From contig CM040434.1 of assembly GCA_022702705.1 (NCBI GenBank), forward strand, positions 18,395,771 through 18,459,770: DNA of 64,000 bases. Direction: 5' to 3'. The position numbers were made by a program, and so were the translations under genes. Below are positions 1-11,300 of this stretch, one piece after another. Below the pieces are notes generated by a model that was not told where the DNA came from, made no database searches, and saw nothing but the letters and a program-made list of their open reading frames with translations. Origin of the DNA: Papilionanthe hookeriana x Papilionanthe teres (Eukaryota; Streptophyta; Magnoliopsida; Asparagales; Orchidaceae). The number at the start of each line of letters is the position of its first letter. Within the stretch, counting starts at the first letter, position 1.

Positions 1-234
1 TCTATTAATTTTTATAACATTATCATTCAACCTCTTATCTATAATTACACCTACACTATTTATAGTTTGACACATACCTGATTACCAAAGTATAAAACCT
101 AATTTATCAATCTCCTTAGTTTCTTCTCCAACCCATTTAGTTTCTTGAATGCGTAAGATATTTATCTTTTTATGAATCAAAATATCAACTAATTCCATTA
201 ATTAACATGTGAGAGTACATATATTCTAATATCC
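1..234 (-). pseudogene. LINE endonuclease-domain fragment
   Basis: The minus strand reads as the N-terminal part of the endonuclease/exonuclease/phosphatase domain of a plant non-LTR retrotransposon. The signature QETKWVGEE is visible (minus, about 120-155), followed by the GVIIDK segment near 35-50. Two in-frame stops lie upstream of the signature (around 200-228) and one after it (near 85), so it is dead. It runs off the left edge of the window, so more of the element should lie there. It sits in intron 4 of the PWD gene. Family assignment rests on the conserved motif; the LINE clade is not determined. Confidence 0.7.
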
Positions 235-294
235 TATCTTAATATTAGTTTCATGGACTAACTTCTTTACCTGCATCTGTCCGTAATGTGGGAA

Positions 295-470
295 CCCTTG
301 CTGTAGAAAACATTTCCGAAGGAGGCCTACTGCAAGAAAAGTTATAGAGGATGCCTGCTACAGTAAAAGCTCCGGAGGAGTGTCTGATGCAGGAAAAGCT
401 TCGGAGGAAAGCCTACTGCAAGAAAAAAGTTCCAGAAAAGAGGCCTGCTACAGGAAAAACTCCAAAAGCA
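295..470. repeat. 29-bp minisatellite, about 6 copies
   Basis: Units start at about 295, 324, 353, 382, 411 and 443, so spacing is exactly 29 bp four times and 32 bp once. Each unit has the form gcctgctacaggaaaag followed by a ccggagga-like tail, with 3-8 differences between copies. It lies directly against the WD40 fragment in intron 4 of PWD. Confidence 0.8.
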
Positions 471-479
471 ATATGATCT

Positions 480-840
480 TCAATATCTAATTCAACGTTG
501 TTAAGAGGGCTCGTCCGCCTATCCAATATTTTTAGAGCACCATCCAATCCAGATGCAAGCAACCTTGTTTGACAGTTGAAGCAAAGGCATCTGATAAGCC
601 ATTAAAAACATCAGGCAGAGAAAACTTCATGTTCCCTTTCTCTAAGACTTCAATGGGATCCGTACATACGTAACCAATGTCATAGAAATGAACCATATTC
701 TGGCTTCAAGGTACACAACAAAGTTCATCTTTATTCACAGGATTCCAACGAACAGCATCTAATTGCCTAGATGTATAAATGTGAAGCACACATTTTGTTT
801 CATCTTCACACAAACTTGAATATGGGCCATAAACTGAGCA
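480..840 (-). pseudogene. WD40-repeat gene fragment
   Basis: The minus strand encodes parts of two WD40 blades in two frames. One frame (about 575-840) has AVRWNPVNKDEL and FYDIGY; the other (about 480-573) has RLLASGLDGALKILDRRTSP, the typical blade ending in a D-R-R turn. One in-frame stop and one frameshift separate them, and the fragment stops at the minisatellite. It is not part of the PWD reading frame. It resembles plant WD40/transducin proteins of unknown function, but I cannot name the parent gene. A piece of a host gene inside an intron suggests capture by a transposon (for example Helitron or Pack-MULE) or an old retrocopy; no element ends were identified. Confidence 0.6.
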
Positions 841-2207
841 ATATAAGGTCATAGTCCAACACACTTAAACATCCATATTTGGTAACAAATGCCACATAGA
901 TGCCCTTGGAATGAAATTACATACCCGAAATTCCCTCCCTTATAAAAGTGTTCGACCTATTCTGGTTTGCAGCACTAATAACTCGTGCAGCATGCCTCGA
1001 ACAGTCAAGGCAAGGACGTTGATTACGCCCAAAAGACCTAACTTGGAATACAAATCAAGAAGTAGCTGACAAGAATCGCGCCGGAAGTTGGAAGAAATTC
1101 TACCATCCAGTTCAAAGGTAATTCTCTTCCATCAATGTCGGGTAAAATGCCTAGAGTTTTTCTTGAGGAGCGGCAAGGATGGTGAATCGCTTCATCAGCA
1201 GATAACTTGGGGGTAGAGCACCAAAAGCCAGAATACTTTGGCCGACAAAAATCATAAAAAAAAAACACCAGATGGCGACGATGAGGAACAAGGAGTATTT
1301 TCTCTAATTCTCATAAAAGAAGATAACCTCATTAGGCCTGCTAGTTTCCTTCCTCTTCAATGTGGTGCAGCCCTCTCTGACCTCTCGACATGCCAAGATT
1401 TCCACTAGAGAGAGACTCACACTTGAGAGTCAAAATTTCCCCTGAAAATTAAAACTCCCGTGTTCTGAAGGCCAACAAAATTGCAGCTCCCGGCTCAACA
1501 AATCGAGAAGGGATAGAATCATATGGGATGATAGCAAAAGGAGGCAATGCTCCGGAGAGGCGTAGGTGTCTACTCCAGCGAAGAGGACCCGCGGAAAACC
1601 TGTAGGAAGAGAAAACGTCCTTCCCTTCCTGCAAGGAGGATGGCAAGAAGGGAGTCTGGCGACTCTGGAAAGAGGTCCCACTGCTTGAGCAAGGAATTCG
1701 GGTCTGATACTATGTTGAAATTTAGAATAATGTGGAATAATATTATTAATATGAGACGAGCTTATAAATAATCCTTACATAAATCCTAGAATAGAAAAGA
1801 TAATAAAAAGGAAATAACATGAAATAAAAGATATAACACATATAGCTCCAATTAATCAATTCATATTAATTACTTGGAAATGAAGGAAACAATAAAAAAC
1901 ATAAAATAAAAAAGGAAATAACTCCAATCCAAAGAAATAAATTTAATCATAATTACTTCTAATAAGAATACTATTTCTTAATATAACTTCTAACACCATG
2001 TAATGACGAATTAGCTTAATGACAAGCGCCTTTTGTTGGTACATTCAGGATTCTTTCTTTTCTTCGTGAAGAACTACAAAAGGTGAAAAAAGAACACAAA
2101 CACAACTTCTACGATGAATTAATAACTTTAAGAGGAACACTTTTCAACAAAAAACAACCAATGGCACGAGTTTTTAAGGAAATGGAATTCGTTGGATAGT
2201 CAATCAC
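841..2207. other. Intron 4 sequence without recognised gene
   Basis: Short open frames around 1038-1268 and 1430-1700 on the minus strand have no recognised domain. I looked here for the next PWD exon (the segment after the conserved GGHHRPNRHAEIS block) and did not find it, so it probably lies beyond the left edge. Confidence 0.5.
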
Positions 2208-2339
2208 CTTTGATGAAACGTTTTTTCCCTGGGTCAGTCTTTCAAGGTCACGAAAAATAAGTTTTGAAATCTCAGCATGTCTATTTGGTCGATGATGACC
2301 ACCATCTTCAAAGCACGGGATCAGACCAGTGTTGATCCA
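2208..2339 (-). CDS. GWD3: PWD exon 4
   Basis: A phase-0 exon of 44 codons, with acceptor ATTCTGCAG and donor AAG before GTGATT. It begins WINTGLIPCFEDGGHH and continues with RPNRHAEISKLIF, a signature of the GWD/PWD central region. The following exon was not found in the remaining 2.2 kb. Confidence 0.87.
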
Positions 2340-5300
2340 CTGCAGAATGCATGGGCAAGTGCAAGTTTTGTATTATTAAATAGAGACTAAAAATTAAATT
2401 AAAACTAAATTTCGTCAGAATTAAGTAAAAGAAAGTTCTCTTGGCTCTGTTAATATTTTTGTTAATTTCCCTTAGTTCTGCCGGTGAGAGAAGCGATGTC
2501 AAGAAAAAAATTAGAGGAAAGAACAACCAGTCAAATTTTCTTGACAGCACACTCTTCACTACAGCAGTTCAGTTAGAAAATAAGCTATCATCACCAAAAT
2601 TTCACCGTTGCAGCTGAACCCAGTCTTAAACATGTTTAGTAAATTACTCAAACTTAATAATATGCCAAAGAAAAACCTTCAGATAAACAGCAGAATAAAC
2701 GAGTGCTTCGAGACGATCCTCAAACTCAAGGTTTCTTGTCAGGAGATTATGAACAACTTCAAGCTGCAAAAAAGGTCAAAAAAGTAGTAAATGTGATTTA
2801 AAAAGACATAAATTTGTTCAAATTGGTTCCATCATAAAGCGCCCTGTTTAAGAAATGCAGATTCTTAATAAAAAAAAAGAAGAAAATTACTTGTTTAGAT
2901 TAATTCTCCACCAACATAACCACTTAAAAAAGCTCCAGTAAACAATTAATCCCGATTATGCCAACCAGCCAAGCCACAAGAAAATTCAAGTGAATATTGT
3001 AATAAGCAACAAAGATGAGCTGAGGCAAATGTTAATGATAATGATTTTTACCATATCTGAATTGTCAACTGTGGCAACCATATATAACAAAATTTGGAAA
3101 TATTACTTATTATTATATTTTCCTACTATTGAGGATATTCCCCTTCAATGTATATTTTCTTTATTGTCCTCTTCTCTTACCTATATATAGGGTTAAATAC
3201 TATGAGATAATTTAGCAAAAAATTCATTTCAAATTCTGCATTGTATCAGATTAAGCCTGTCATTCTCATCTGTAATGCAGCCAATTACCTACCTTTGCTT
3301 TAGCTATACTATAACACTGTCACACGCTCCTCACTCTTCTCCTATCTGTTGTGTAGCACTCACAAGGCCTTTGTCCTCTCCATCCAGCGTGTAGCGCTTG
3401 ACCTAGCATTTCTCCTTTATAATGGGTGAAATTGTAGAAGAATATGTGTCAAGCAAAGCTAGCCCTAAACCACTAGCAAGAAGTATTAGTCAGCTTCCCA
3501 AACTGATAAGCTCTATAAGCAACTTAAATTTGATGATAAGGTCCTCAAATTATTCAATAATACGCAGCCAAATTTTCTTCTTTTGCAACCAAGATGATAC
3601 CCCCCTCTAATCTCACCCCACCCTCCACTTGCGACAAAATCTCCAAACATAAATCCTCCATCCAATTTAGAGGCCTCTTCATTGCCAACCAAGCTACACG
3701 TCATCAAACACAGAGGTAGTTAGCCACCTTTTGTTTCTCGCAATTTGTATACCTTTGCCATCTACCTATGTTTCCAGTTATTATTGCACTAGAACTATTT
3801 ATCCTTTCTATCTCTTCATCTCCATCAACATTCTTTATCAATAAACTGTCACGACCTGGACTGGGGCTTAAAATTAATCGAGGCGAGTACAAACGATCGA
3901 AATGTGAGAATTTAATTTTCATATTAATTTTCTATAATTAGTTATTAACAAATGAAAGAGTCATTAATCAAATTAAACTAAAGCAATATAATTAAATTTA
4001 CCTCGATTACAGGTTGTTCGCGTCTTTACACTTAGAGACAAAATGCGAAATGAATATATCCGTAATAGGGTTGGTGTTGCACCGGTGACCGACAAAATTA
4101 AAGAGAGTCGCCATAGATGGTTTGGTCACATTAAACATCGACCACTTGATGATCCTCTTAGGAGAGTAGATGTTTTAGATTCAACTTATGTTTAGAAAGT
4201 CGGAGGTAGACTTAGGAAGACTTGGGCTTATTGCATAAAAAATGATCTTAATTTATTAGAATTAAAAGGAAAAGTTGACACTAAATATGACGCAATGGAG
4301 AAAAAGGATTCATGTAGCCGACCCCACTTAGTGGGATTAAGGCTTTGTTGTTGTTGTTGTACAGGTTGTTCGCGTCTTCTATAAATATTGTCTCTTCTAT
4401 TGTTCATCTTTTAATAAACTATTACACATGAAAAGTTATTTTAAAACAACTGTAAGCTTATCAAAGCTAGTGAATACTCACTTTCCTAAACTATAGCAAT
4501 ACAAGAGAAAAAAATAATATACATGTTTGTTAAACTTTTAATAAATCAATATAAATATTTGAGATGATATTCAATGAAACTTATAATATCAATAGAATAT
4601 AAAAATCATTATATATCTGTAAAATCGTCACAACAGTACTGTCTTGCACTGGTTAAGGTACTTTATGACATTGGAGTTAACCCATACCACAATAGAAATA
4701 TAAAGATTAAGGAAAATTACATACATAGCACCCAGTTCTTATGGATTTACACATCTCACACCTAAACTTTCATTTGCACACATAGCACTTTACCGGTGAT
4801 TTAAAAGATAAATTTGATTATTAATGGTGATAATGAATGCTAATTTTTATATGATATTTATATTTATGAAAGTTTAGATGTGAGATAGGTATATATGAAA
4901 ATTTGGGTTCTAAGTACGTACTATTGCTGAAATTCAACGGATTATGTACAACGACACTTGCAATAAGATAACACGACACGAACAAAAAGCTAGAATGTGG
5001 ATCGGGGTGGTGGTCTTGTGGTTGTATGTGGGTTGGAGGGTGTTGGCAATAGGAAGGTTCAGGAGGGGATGTATGGGTTGGACTGCAGTGGAGAAGGTAA
5101 TGGTGGAAAGAGCTACGGTTGGGTTGCCTGGGGTTGGACTGTAATGGGGGAAGGAAAGGGGGAAGGGTTGTTGTTGGACTATAGGGGTTGGAGTGGGGAA
5201 GGAAATGAGAAGGTCGGCTGCTGGGCTGCACGATTTGGACGGAAGGGAATGTTAGCAGCATTCTTGAAGGGAGGGAAGTGGGGTTACGGGAGTCGGGGAA

Positions 5301-8300
5301 GGGTTGGAAGAGTAAGACAGTGAGGAAATACCTGGGACAGGAGCTATGATAGGGGGAAGATTCGTTGGGTTGGGTTTGCGACTAGACTGTAATGGATCAA
5401 AGGCTTGTAAAAGAAGAAATGGAGCCCATTAGGACTGGTGGTCAGCAGAGAAGGATTTGGAGAAAATTACCACCGCGACATAGGGATATAATCGGAGCAC
5501 CACCAATCCGTCAGATACAGCTCTTGATGCAAATGATAGCATGGATGGCAATGACACGACTTCAAGAGAAGAATTGATTCAAGTTCCATGTGGTTCAATT
5601 ACTAGATTTCGTGCAAAAAAGTTGAAAGAAGCTCTTAATGGATTAGTCCAGAAGGCTTGGACTCAAGCCAATTCATGGAGGTCTAAGAAGAAAGAGACAC
5701 GAAGATTTGTCAACTTAATCCAAGCCCAAAGATAAAGGAGTCAAATTAATATGACTAGATATTTCGTCTTTTTATTGCGGTTTAATAATGGTTTGCATGC
5801 CAACTTGATTTAGTTTTTTATTTGTTTTAGAAGATATTTTATCTTCTCTTTCTTTCTTGTAAGCTTTAGCATATATATAGAAAAAAAACTTTCGATTTTG
5901 GCAAAAAAAACTTGCATGCAGCTATTTCCTTTGGTTTTCCTTAGGATTCCAACAGAACTTTTGGGCATCGCCCAAGAAGTTCTTCCGCGACTTATTAAGC
6001 GGATTTCCACCCCGTTTGTGGCGTCTACCATTGTACTAAGGTTTTTTCCTCACGTCAAGCATAAGCTGAAAGTCTTATACCAACGTTCTTGTTTGCATTA
6101 GCATTGGGTCAAGGTTTATCACCATCCATCCATTTTACCGCTAGGTTAGACCATTAGTTCGGTTTGTTCCAGCTTTGAGATGATTTTTTTGTGTTGTTTC
6201 ATACATCTAATATGAATTTCCATCAATTCCTTTCAGTTTTGGCTTAGCACATCAGGTTTTCTAATTAGAATATCAATCCCCACGATCCTGTCCTGATTCT
6301 ATGCATGTCAGCTCTCGAAGGAGCAAATAGGACGTCGGCAGTTGTCATCACAAACTGAAATCAGAAAATAACATAAGCAAAACCCTAAGTCATAAAAACT
6401 CATATAAATAGCAGAGGGATGGGCAGAAAATAAAAACAGGAATGGTGGAACTCTCAACTGAACTGGCTCGGGTCAAGCCAATTCAGCTTTTGGAGGAAAA
6501 CCACCGTGTCATTCTCCCGGGGTTGGGGGAGCTTCGACCTCGTTTGTAGAAGCTCCTGGATCCTCATGTTGGCGTTAAGTCCCCCGGTAGGTTGATCATG
6601 TCAGTGTCTTCATTTCACAACACATTCCGGTATAACAGATAGTCATCTTCTTTTGGCACACCCTGAGTGGGAGCGGTATATAGATGTGGGTTCCCACAAC
6701 GCAACTCTCGAGCCCTTACATTTAAAATCTTCTCCTTCCACTTCTCGTGCGTAGCATGCGGTGGTTGAGTAAAAAGTATATGAGGAGAACTCTATTTCGG
6801 GATGAAATCTGTGGCAAGTTGTGTCACTCTCACTAGTAAACATCTTCAGTGACAGTACATGGTTCCCATTGGAGAATTTTCACCCCCCTTAGGCTCCTAG
6901 GGCACATTTTCGAGTTGAGTTTTAACCCACCCATCTTGTAATCTACTGATGAATGCCCCGATGAGTTGACTCTAACATCTGAGCTACTCACAGTAATAGT
7001 CGAGGCATGGGACATAATGACTCCTCTTTGGACAGGTAGTCATCCCGCCGCAAGGGCAACTCGGGAGGAGCTTTGGCACTTGCAACATTTTGTGGCTATG
7101 ACAAATTTGCAGATTGGTTTTACTGGATAGTAGCCAAGGGAGTCTCTTTGTGCTACGGTCTCTCCACTTTGGAAGCTAGAGTCTGCAACTTTTAGAGGTA
7201 GTAAGTTGGTAGGAATGGGCGTTGTGTTTCTCGTTGTATCTTCATATATTCTCGTCCCTCTTCGATCTTTTGGATCACAATCGAGGGTACCCTCCCACTA
7301 CATCTCATCTTCCATCTCTCTAATCCAGCACCGAAGTCAGCGGAGCTCTCATCGTATCACCTCCCGATAAGATTCGGGCATGTATCTCAATGGTGGCATG
7401 TCTAGGGTTTAGAGTTGGTAGATGAGAGAGGGATAAAAATTTAATTTCGGAATTAGCAAGAGGATTTGAGGGATAGTCAATGTTTTGGCTATGGTTGGGA
7501 ATAGGAAAGAAAAATTTTTTGTGAGGGTGCATGCTAGGGAACCTTAGGATAGGACTAGAGTTGGGCTAGCTTTGATACTAAATAATACTGTTCACTGAAA
7601 CCACAATAGAAATATAAACTTTATTGCTAAAATTCAAGGGATTACATACAACACTTGCAATAAGAAAACACACCATAAACACAAGCTAGGGAGAGGATCG
7701 AGGTGTTGGTGTTGCAGTTGTATGTGTGTTGGAGGGTGTTGGAAGCAAGAAGGTTTAGGAAGGGTTGTACAGGTTGGACTGCAGTTGGGAAGGAAAGGGG
7801 GGAGAGGGAGGGGGAGAGTTGCGGTTGCACTGTCTGGGGCTGGACTGCAGTTCGGTAAGGAAAGAGAGAAGGTTTGTTGTTGGGTTGTAGGGGTTGGGCT
7901 GTAATGGGTAGAAAAATGGGAAAGTCGGTTGTTGGGCTGCATGAGTTGGACGGTAGGGGATGTTGGCGACGTTCCTAAAGAGAGGGAGAGGGAAGTGGGG
8001 TTACGGGAATTGGAGAAAAGCTGGGAGAGTAAGGCAATGGGGAAATGCCTTGACGGGAGCTACAACAGCGGGAAGAGTCGTTAGATGGGGTTTATGGCTA
8101 GACTGGTAGGGGATCAACGGCTTGTAGGAGAAGAAATGAACTGCAGAAGGACTAGTGGTCAGCAAGGAAAGGAAATAAAGATAATAACAGCCGGAGCATC
8201 ACCCAATCGTCAGATACAACCCTTAAAAAGGAAAACATGACGTCGGCGACTGTCCTCATAGATTGAAATCAGAAAATAACATAAGAAAAACCCTAAGGCA

Positions 8301-11300
8301 TAAAAACACATATAAATAGAAGAGGGATTGATGGAAAAAAAAAACATTAAGGGCGGAAAATTCCCTTCTAATGAAAAGAGGGGAAAGGGGCCGGTTCAGC
8401 GCCCTCTCAATTGAACTGGTTCGGCCTATGCCAGTTCAGTATTTGGAGAAAAACCCCATGTCATTTAATATCATTATCCTTTCTCATATATGTGCACGGT
8501 ACCACAGTGTTCCCCTACTATTACTATAAACAGGTAACTTCATCATAGTCAAGTTTGCACATAGAAGCATACAATAATAATATTTCATTCTCATTTGCAT
8601 AATAGTCAATGTTCTTGGACAAGATTCAATGATAAATTAAACAAAGTTGAGCACTCAGACCATTCTTACAATATGAACAAAATTTATTAGACCATAAATC
8701 ATGGTTATGTATTACTATAACAGTAACAGTAAATGCATTCAGTCCAAAAAAAAACAAAATATTACAATAGCAAAATAATATGAATATTCACCTCGATGAC
8801 AATTAATTTATTTTTTGATTTGTCTAGATGTCGACTCTTCTAAAATATAAAACCTAACATAAACATGAGTATTCATAAAAAAATAATTAATTTATTATAA
8901 AAATTTACATATAACTATATAATCATCCAATTTCTTTTAGTTGAAATGTATAATTAATTAATTTAGCTGGTTTATTTTATTTTAATATTAAGCTACCACA
9001 TAATATTATACCATAATTTTTTTTCCTAAACTTTTTAACATGCTTAACTTGGAAACCTTTAAATTGACTTATAAAACTAACTTCATATAAAGAATAAGTA
9101 AAAATTTAAATTAAGCTTCATACCTGAATTTCATCCTGCAGCAAAATTCTATTTTCATGCTTTAGCCCTTTAAACGATTATCTTTAAACAATTAGTATTA
9201 AATCGAAATCCATTTAATATAAAGTTTCTGAATTTTTATTTTAATTAATTATAATAACTTAAATAATTATGTATGTTATCTTGCTATCCTCTCCCTTACC
9301 CTAATTTATTTGAACCGAATGGCAAGGCTCGCTCTAGCCTTTAAATGACAAAGGAAATCCTATTCCAACTCCAAAACTTTTGACCGAGTAATCCTACAGC
9401 CACAAGAACTCATCTCTGGCTCCTTTCGCTCAGGTAGGAGGTAAGTCGCTCGATTGGAGAGAAAAAGTTTGGCTCTACTTCGCACGAGGACTCTACCACA
9501 GAGCTGCAGGTGGCTAGAAATCAACGTTAACTCTTTCTTTGATCAACATCATTATCTCGGCCTCCTCCGCATAACAATAACGCCACTGATTTCACTATAC
9601 TCCTCATTTCTCCCTCTTCTCTCCTACGACAGTCAGCTAAGGAACAGTCAAGCACATGGAGCTTCCCTTCCTCCCACCTCCTTTCTTCTACACGTGAGCA
9701 CCCCGTCGTTGTCCTATCCTGCTCAGCACAACACGTTAGTCAACTTCCACATTTAATAAGCAAATTCACCTCATTGGCTTCCCGACCATTGTTTCATTTT
9801 CCCAAATCTTCGCTTTCTCTCTTTGTTCGACTGCTCGACACTAGCCACATCTTCTTTGGTTCTTTGTTCCGGGTAACTGAACGGGATCATTACAATAAAC
9901 AAGATGAGAACAGACGGTCGGAATGTTAGAACTAATTTTTTTCATATTTATTTTCTCAAATAATTATTAATAAATGACTGCGTCACAAAATCAAATTCAA
10001 TTAAAGAAATATACTTAATTTTACCTCATTAATGATTGTCGACATTTTTTATAAACATTATCCCTCCTACAGCTCATCTATTAATCAATTAAGTTAACCT
10101 GAAAAGTTATTTAAAAATAGCAGTGAGCTACACAAGTAAATATTAGTACTCCTACATTACAACAATACAAGAGAAAATAAAGCAATATACATGTTAGTTA
10201 ACTTTTTAATAAATCAATATAAACATTTAAGATGTTATTCAATTAATCTTACAATATGAATAGCATATCAATATCATTCTATATTTGTACAATCGTCACA
10301 AGACACTGTCAAATAATTTATAAAAATTATTTCAATATCAATATCATTTTTCATATACGTGCATGGGTGCCTTAGTGCTCCTCCACTATTATTAAAAAGA
10401 GAAGACTCCATCATAGTCAACCATACACATAAAAACATGCAATAATAATATTTCATTCTCATTGTATGACAATCAATATTTTTGTATAGGATTCAATGAT
10501 AAATTAAACAATACTGAGCACACATGTCATTCTTACAATATGAACAAAAAAATATAAATATATCTAATTTCGTGTGCATTAACTTATTTAAAACTCAATA
10601 ATATCTTCTTTTAAGACTTCGGTCGTCTGCTCTAACCTCATGTAAGTGAGCTCCCCTTCCTCTCCGTTGGTCTCGATGCGACCTAGAGAAGCGCACACAG
10701 AGACCTCCCCTTCTTCGATCGCACCTAAACTCGACACAAGTGATCGACGTTGTCTTCTTCTTCCTCAGTCACAACTCAACCCAGAGCAGTGCAAGAAGCT
10801 GATCTCCTCCCTCCACCTTCCTTTGGCAAGTGTTCAACGCGACAAAGACATCGCACGCAAGGCTCCTTCTTGATGTTGTGTTTCCTCCTTCCTACTCTCC
10901 TTCTCGTACAAGACACAACACAGTATCAGCTTCAACGATGAAGCTGGATGCAAGACTCCTCGACAAGGGTGACTGTTGGAATAAGAAGCAACCACTCCTT
11001 GCTCTTTCTTCCGTCTCCTCGCTCTCTCGACTCTTGGGTGTTTTTATCGTTACAATGGTTTGAAAGAGTTGCCTGTCTCGATATAAGAGATTGTTGAAAC
11101 GCTTCGATCAAACCAACGTAACTCATAAAGTTTATTTTCTTTCATAACTTCTTATTTCATATTTCAGTTATTACAATCTCCCCTCATAAAAATTTAATCT
11201 TCAAAATTTGTAAATATACTCCAAGATTCAAATGACTTCTCATTAATTAAATGTAAATTATCTATTAACTTTTAAAAAGTTTAAATCTCATTCAACAAGA

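Larger units (their letters stand above)
4645..6511 (-). repeat. 3' LTR of element D (with MITE and solo LTR inside)
   Basis: It pairs with 7589-8463. Collinear blocks are 4690-4710, 4918-5524 and 6311-6511, and the two gaps are exactly the insertions described separately. A 146-residue Pro/Ser-rich minus frame at 4821-5261 is an artefact of the G-rich plus strand of this LTR. Confidence 0.7.
4645..8463 (-). mobile_element. Element D: small non-coding LTR retrotransposon inside LTR C
   Basis: Two LTRs (4645-6511 and 7589-8463) flank a 1.08-kb internal region. The 5' LTR is the right one. The minus strand just left of it has TAGTATCAAAGC (about 7568-7580), two mismatches from the usual tRNA-iMet primer-binding site. 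A short purine run (CGGGAGAA) precedes the left LTR. After subtracting its own MITE and solo LTR, the left LTR is 873 bp against 875 bp on the right. No gag or pol domain was recognised, so it resembles a small non-autonomous element (TRIM/LARD type). No target duplication was found. Confidence 0.68.
3847..9894 (-). mobile_element. LTR C, solo LTR interrupted by LINE and element D
   Basis: It starts TGTCACGACC and ends ATTACA, and is flanked by the direct repeat ataaac at 3841-3846 and 9895-9900. After subtracting the LINE with its duplication and element D, about 1.88 kb remain, close to LTR B of element E (1.91 kb without its MITE), and the two align over most of their length. No internal region accompanies it, so it is a solo LTR of the E family. 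Orientation follows element E. The right flank continues directly into LTR A. Confidence 0.72.

Noticed and set aside
1038..1700. Minus-strand frames tested as PWD or WD40 exons
   Set aside because: No PWD or WD40 motif and no convincing splice sites; could be distant parts of the WD40 fragment, but not supportable.
4821..5261. 146-residue Pro/Ser-rich frame on the minus strand (and a similar one at 7634-7942)
   Set aside because: Both are the complement of the G-rich part of the LTRs of element D, occur in two copies for that reason, and have no domain.
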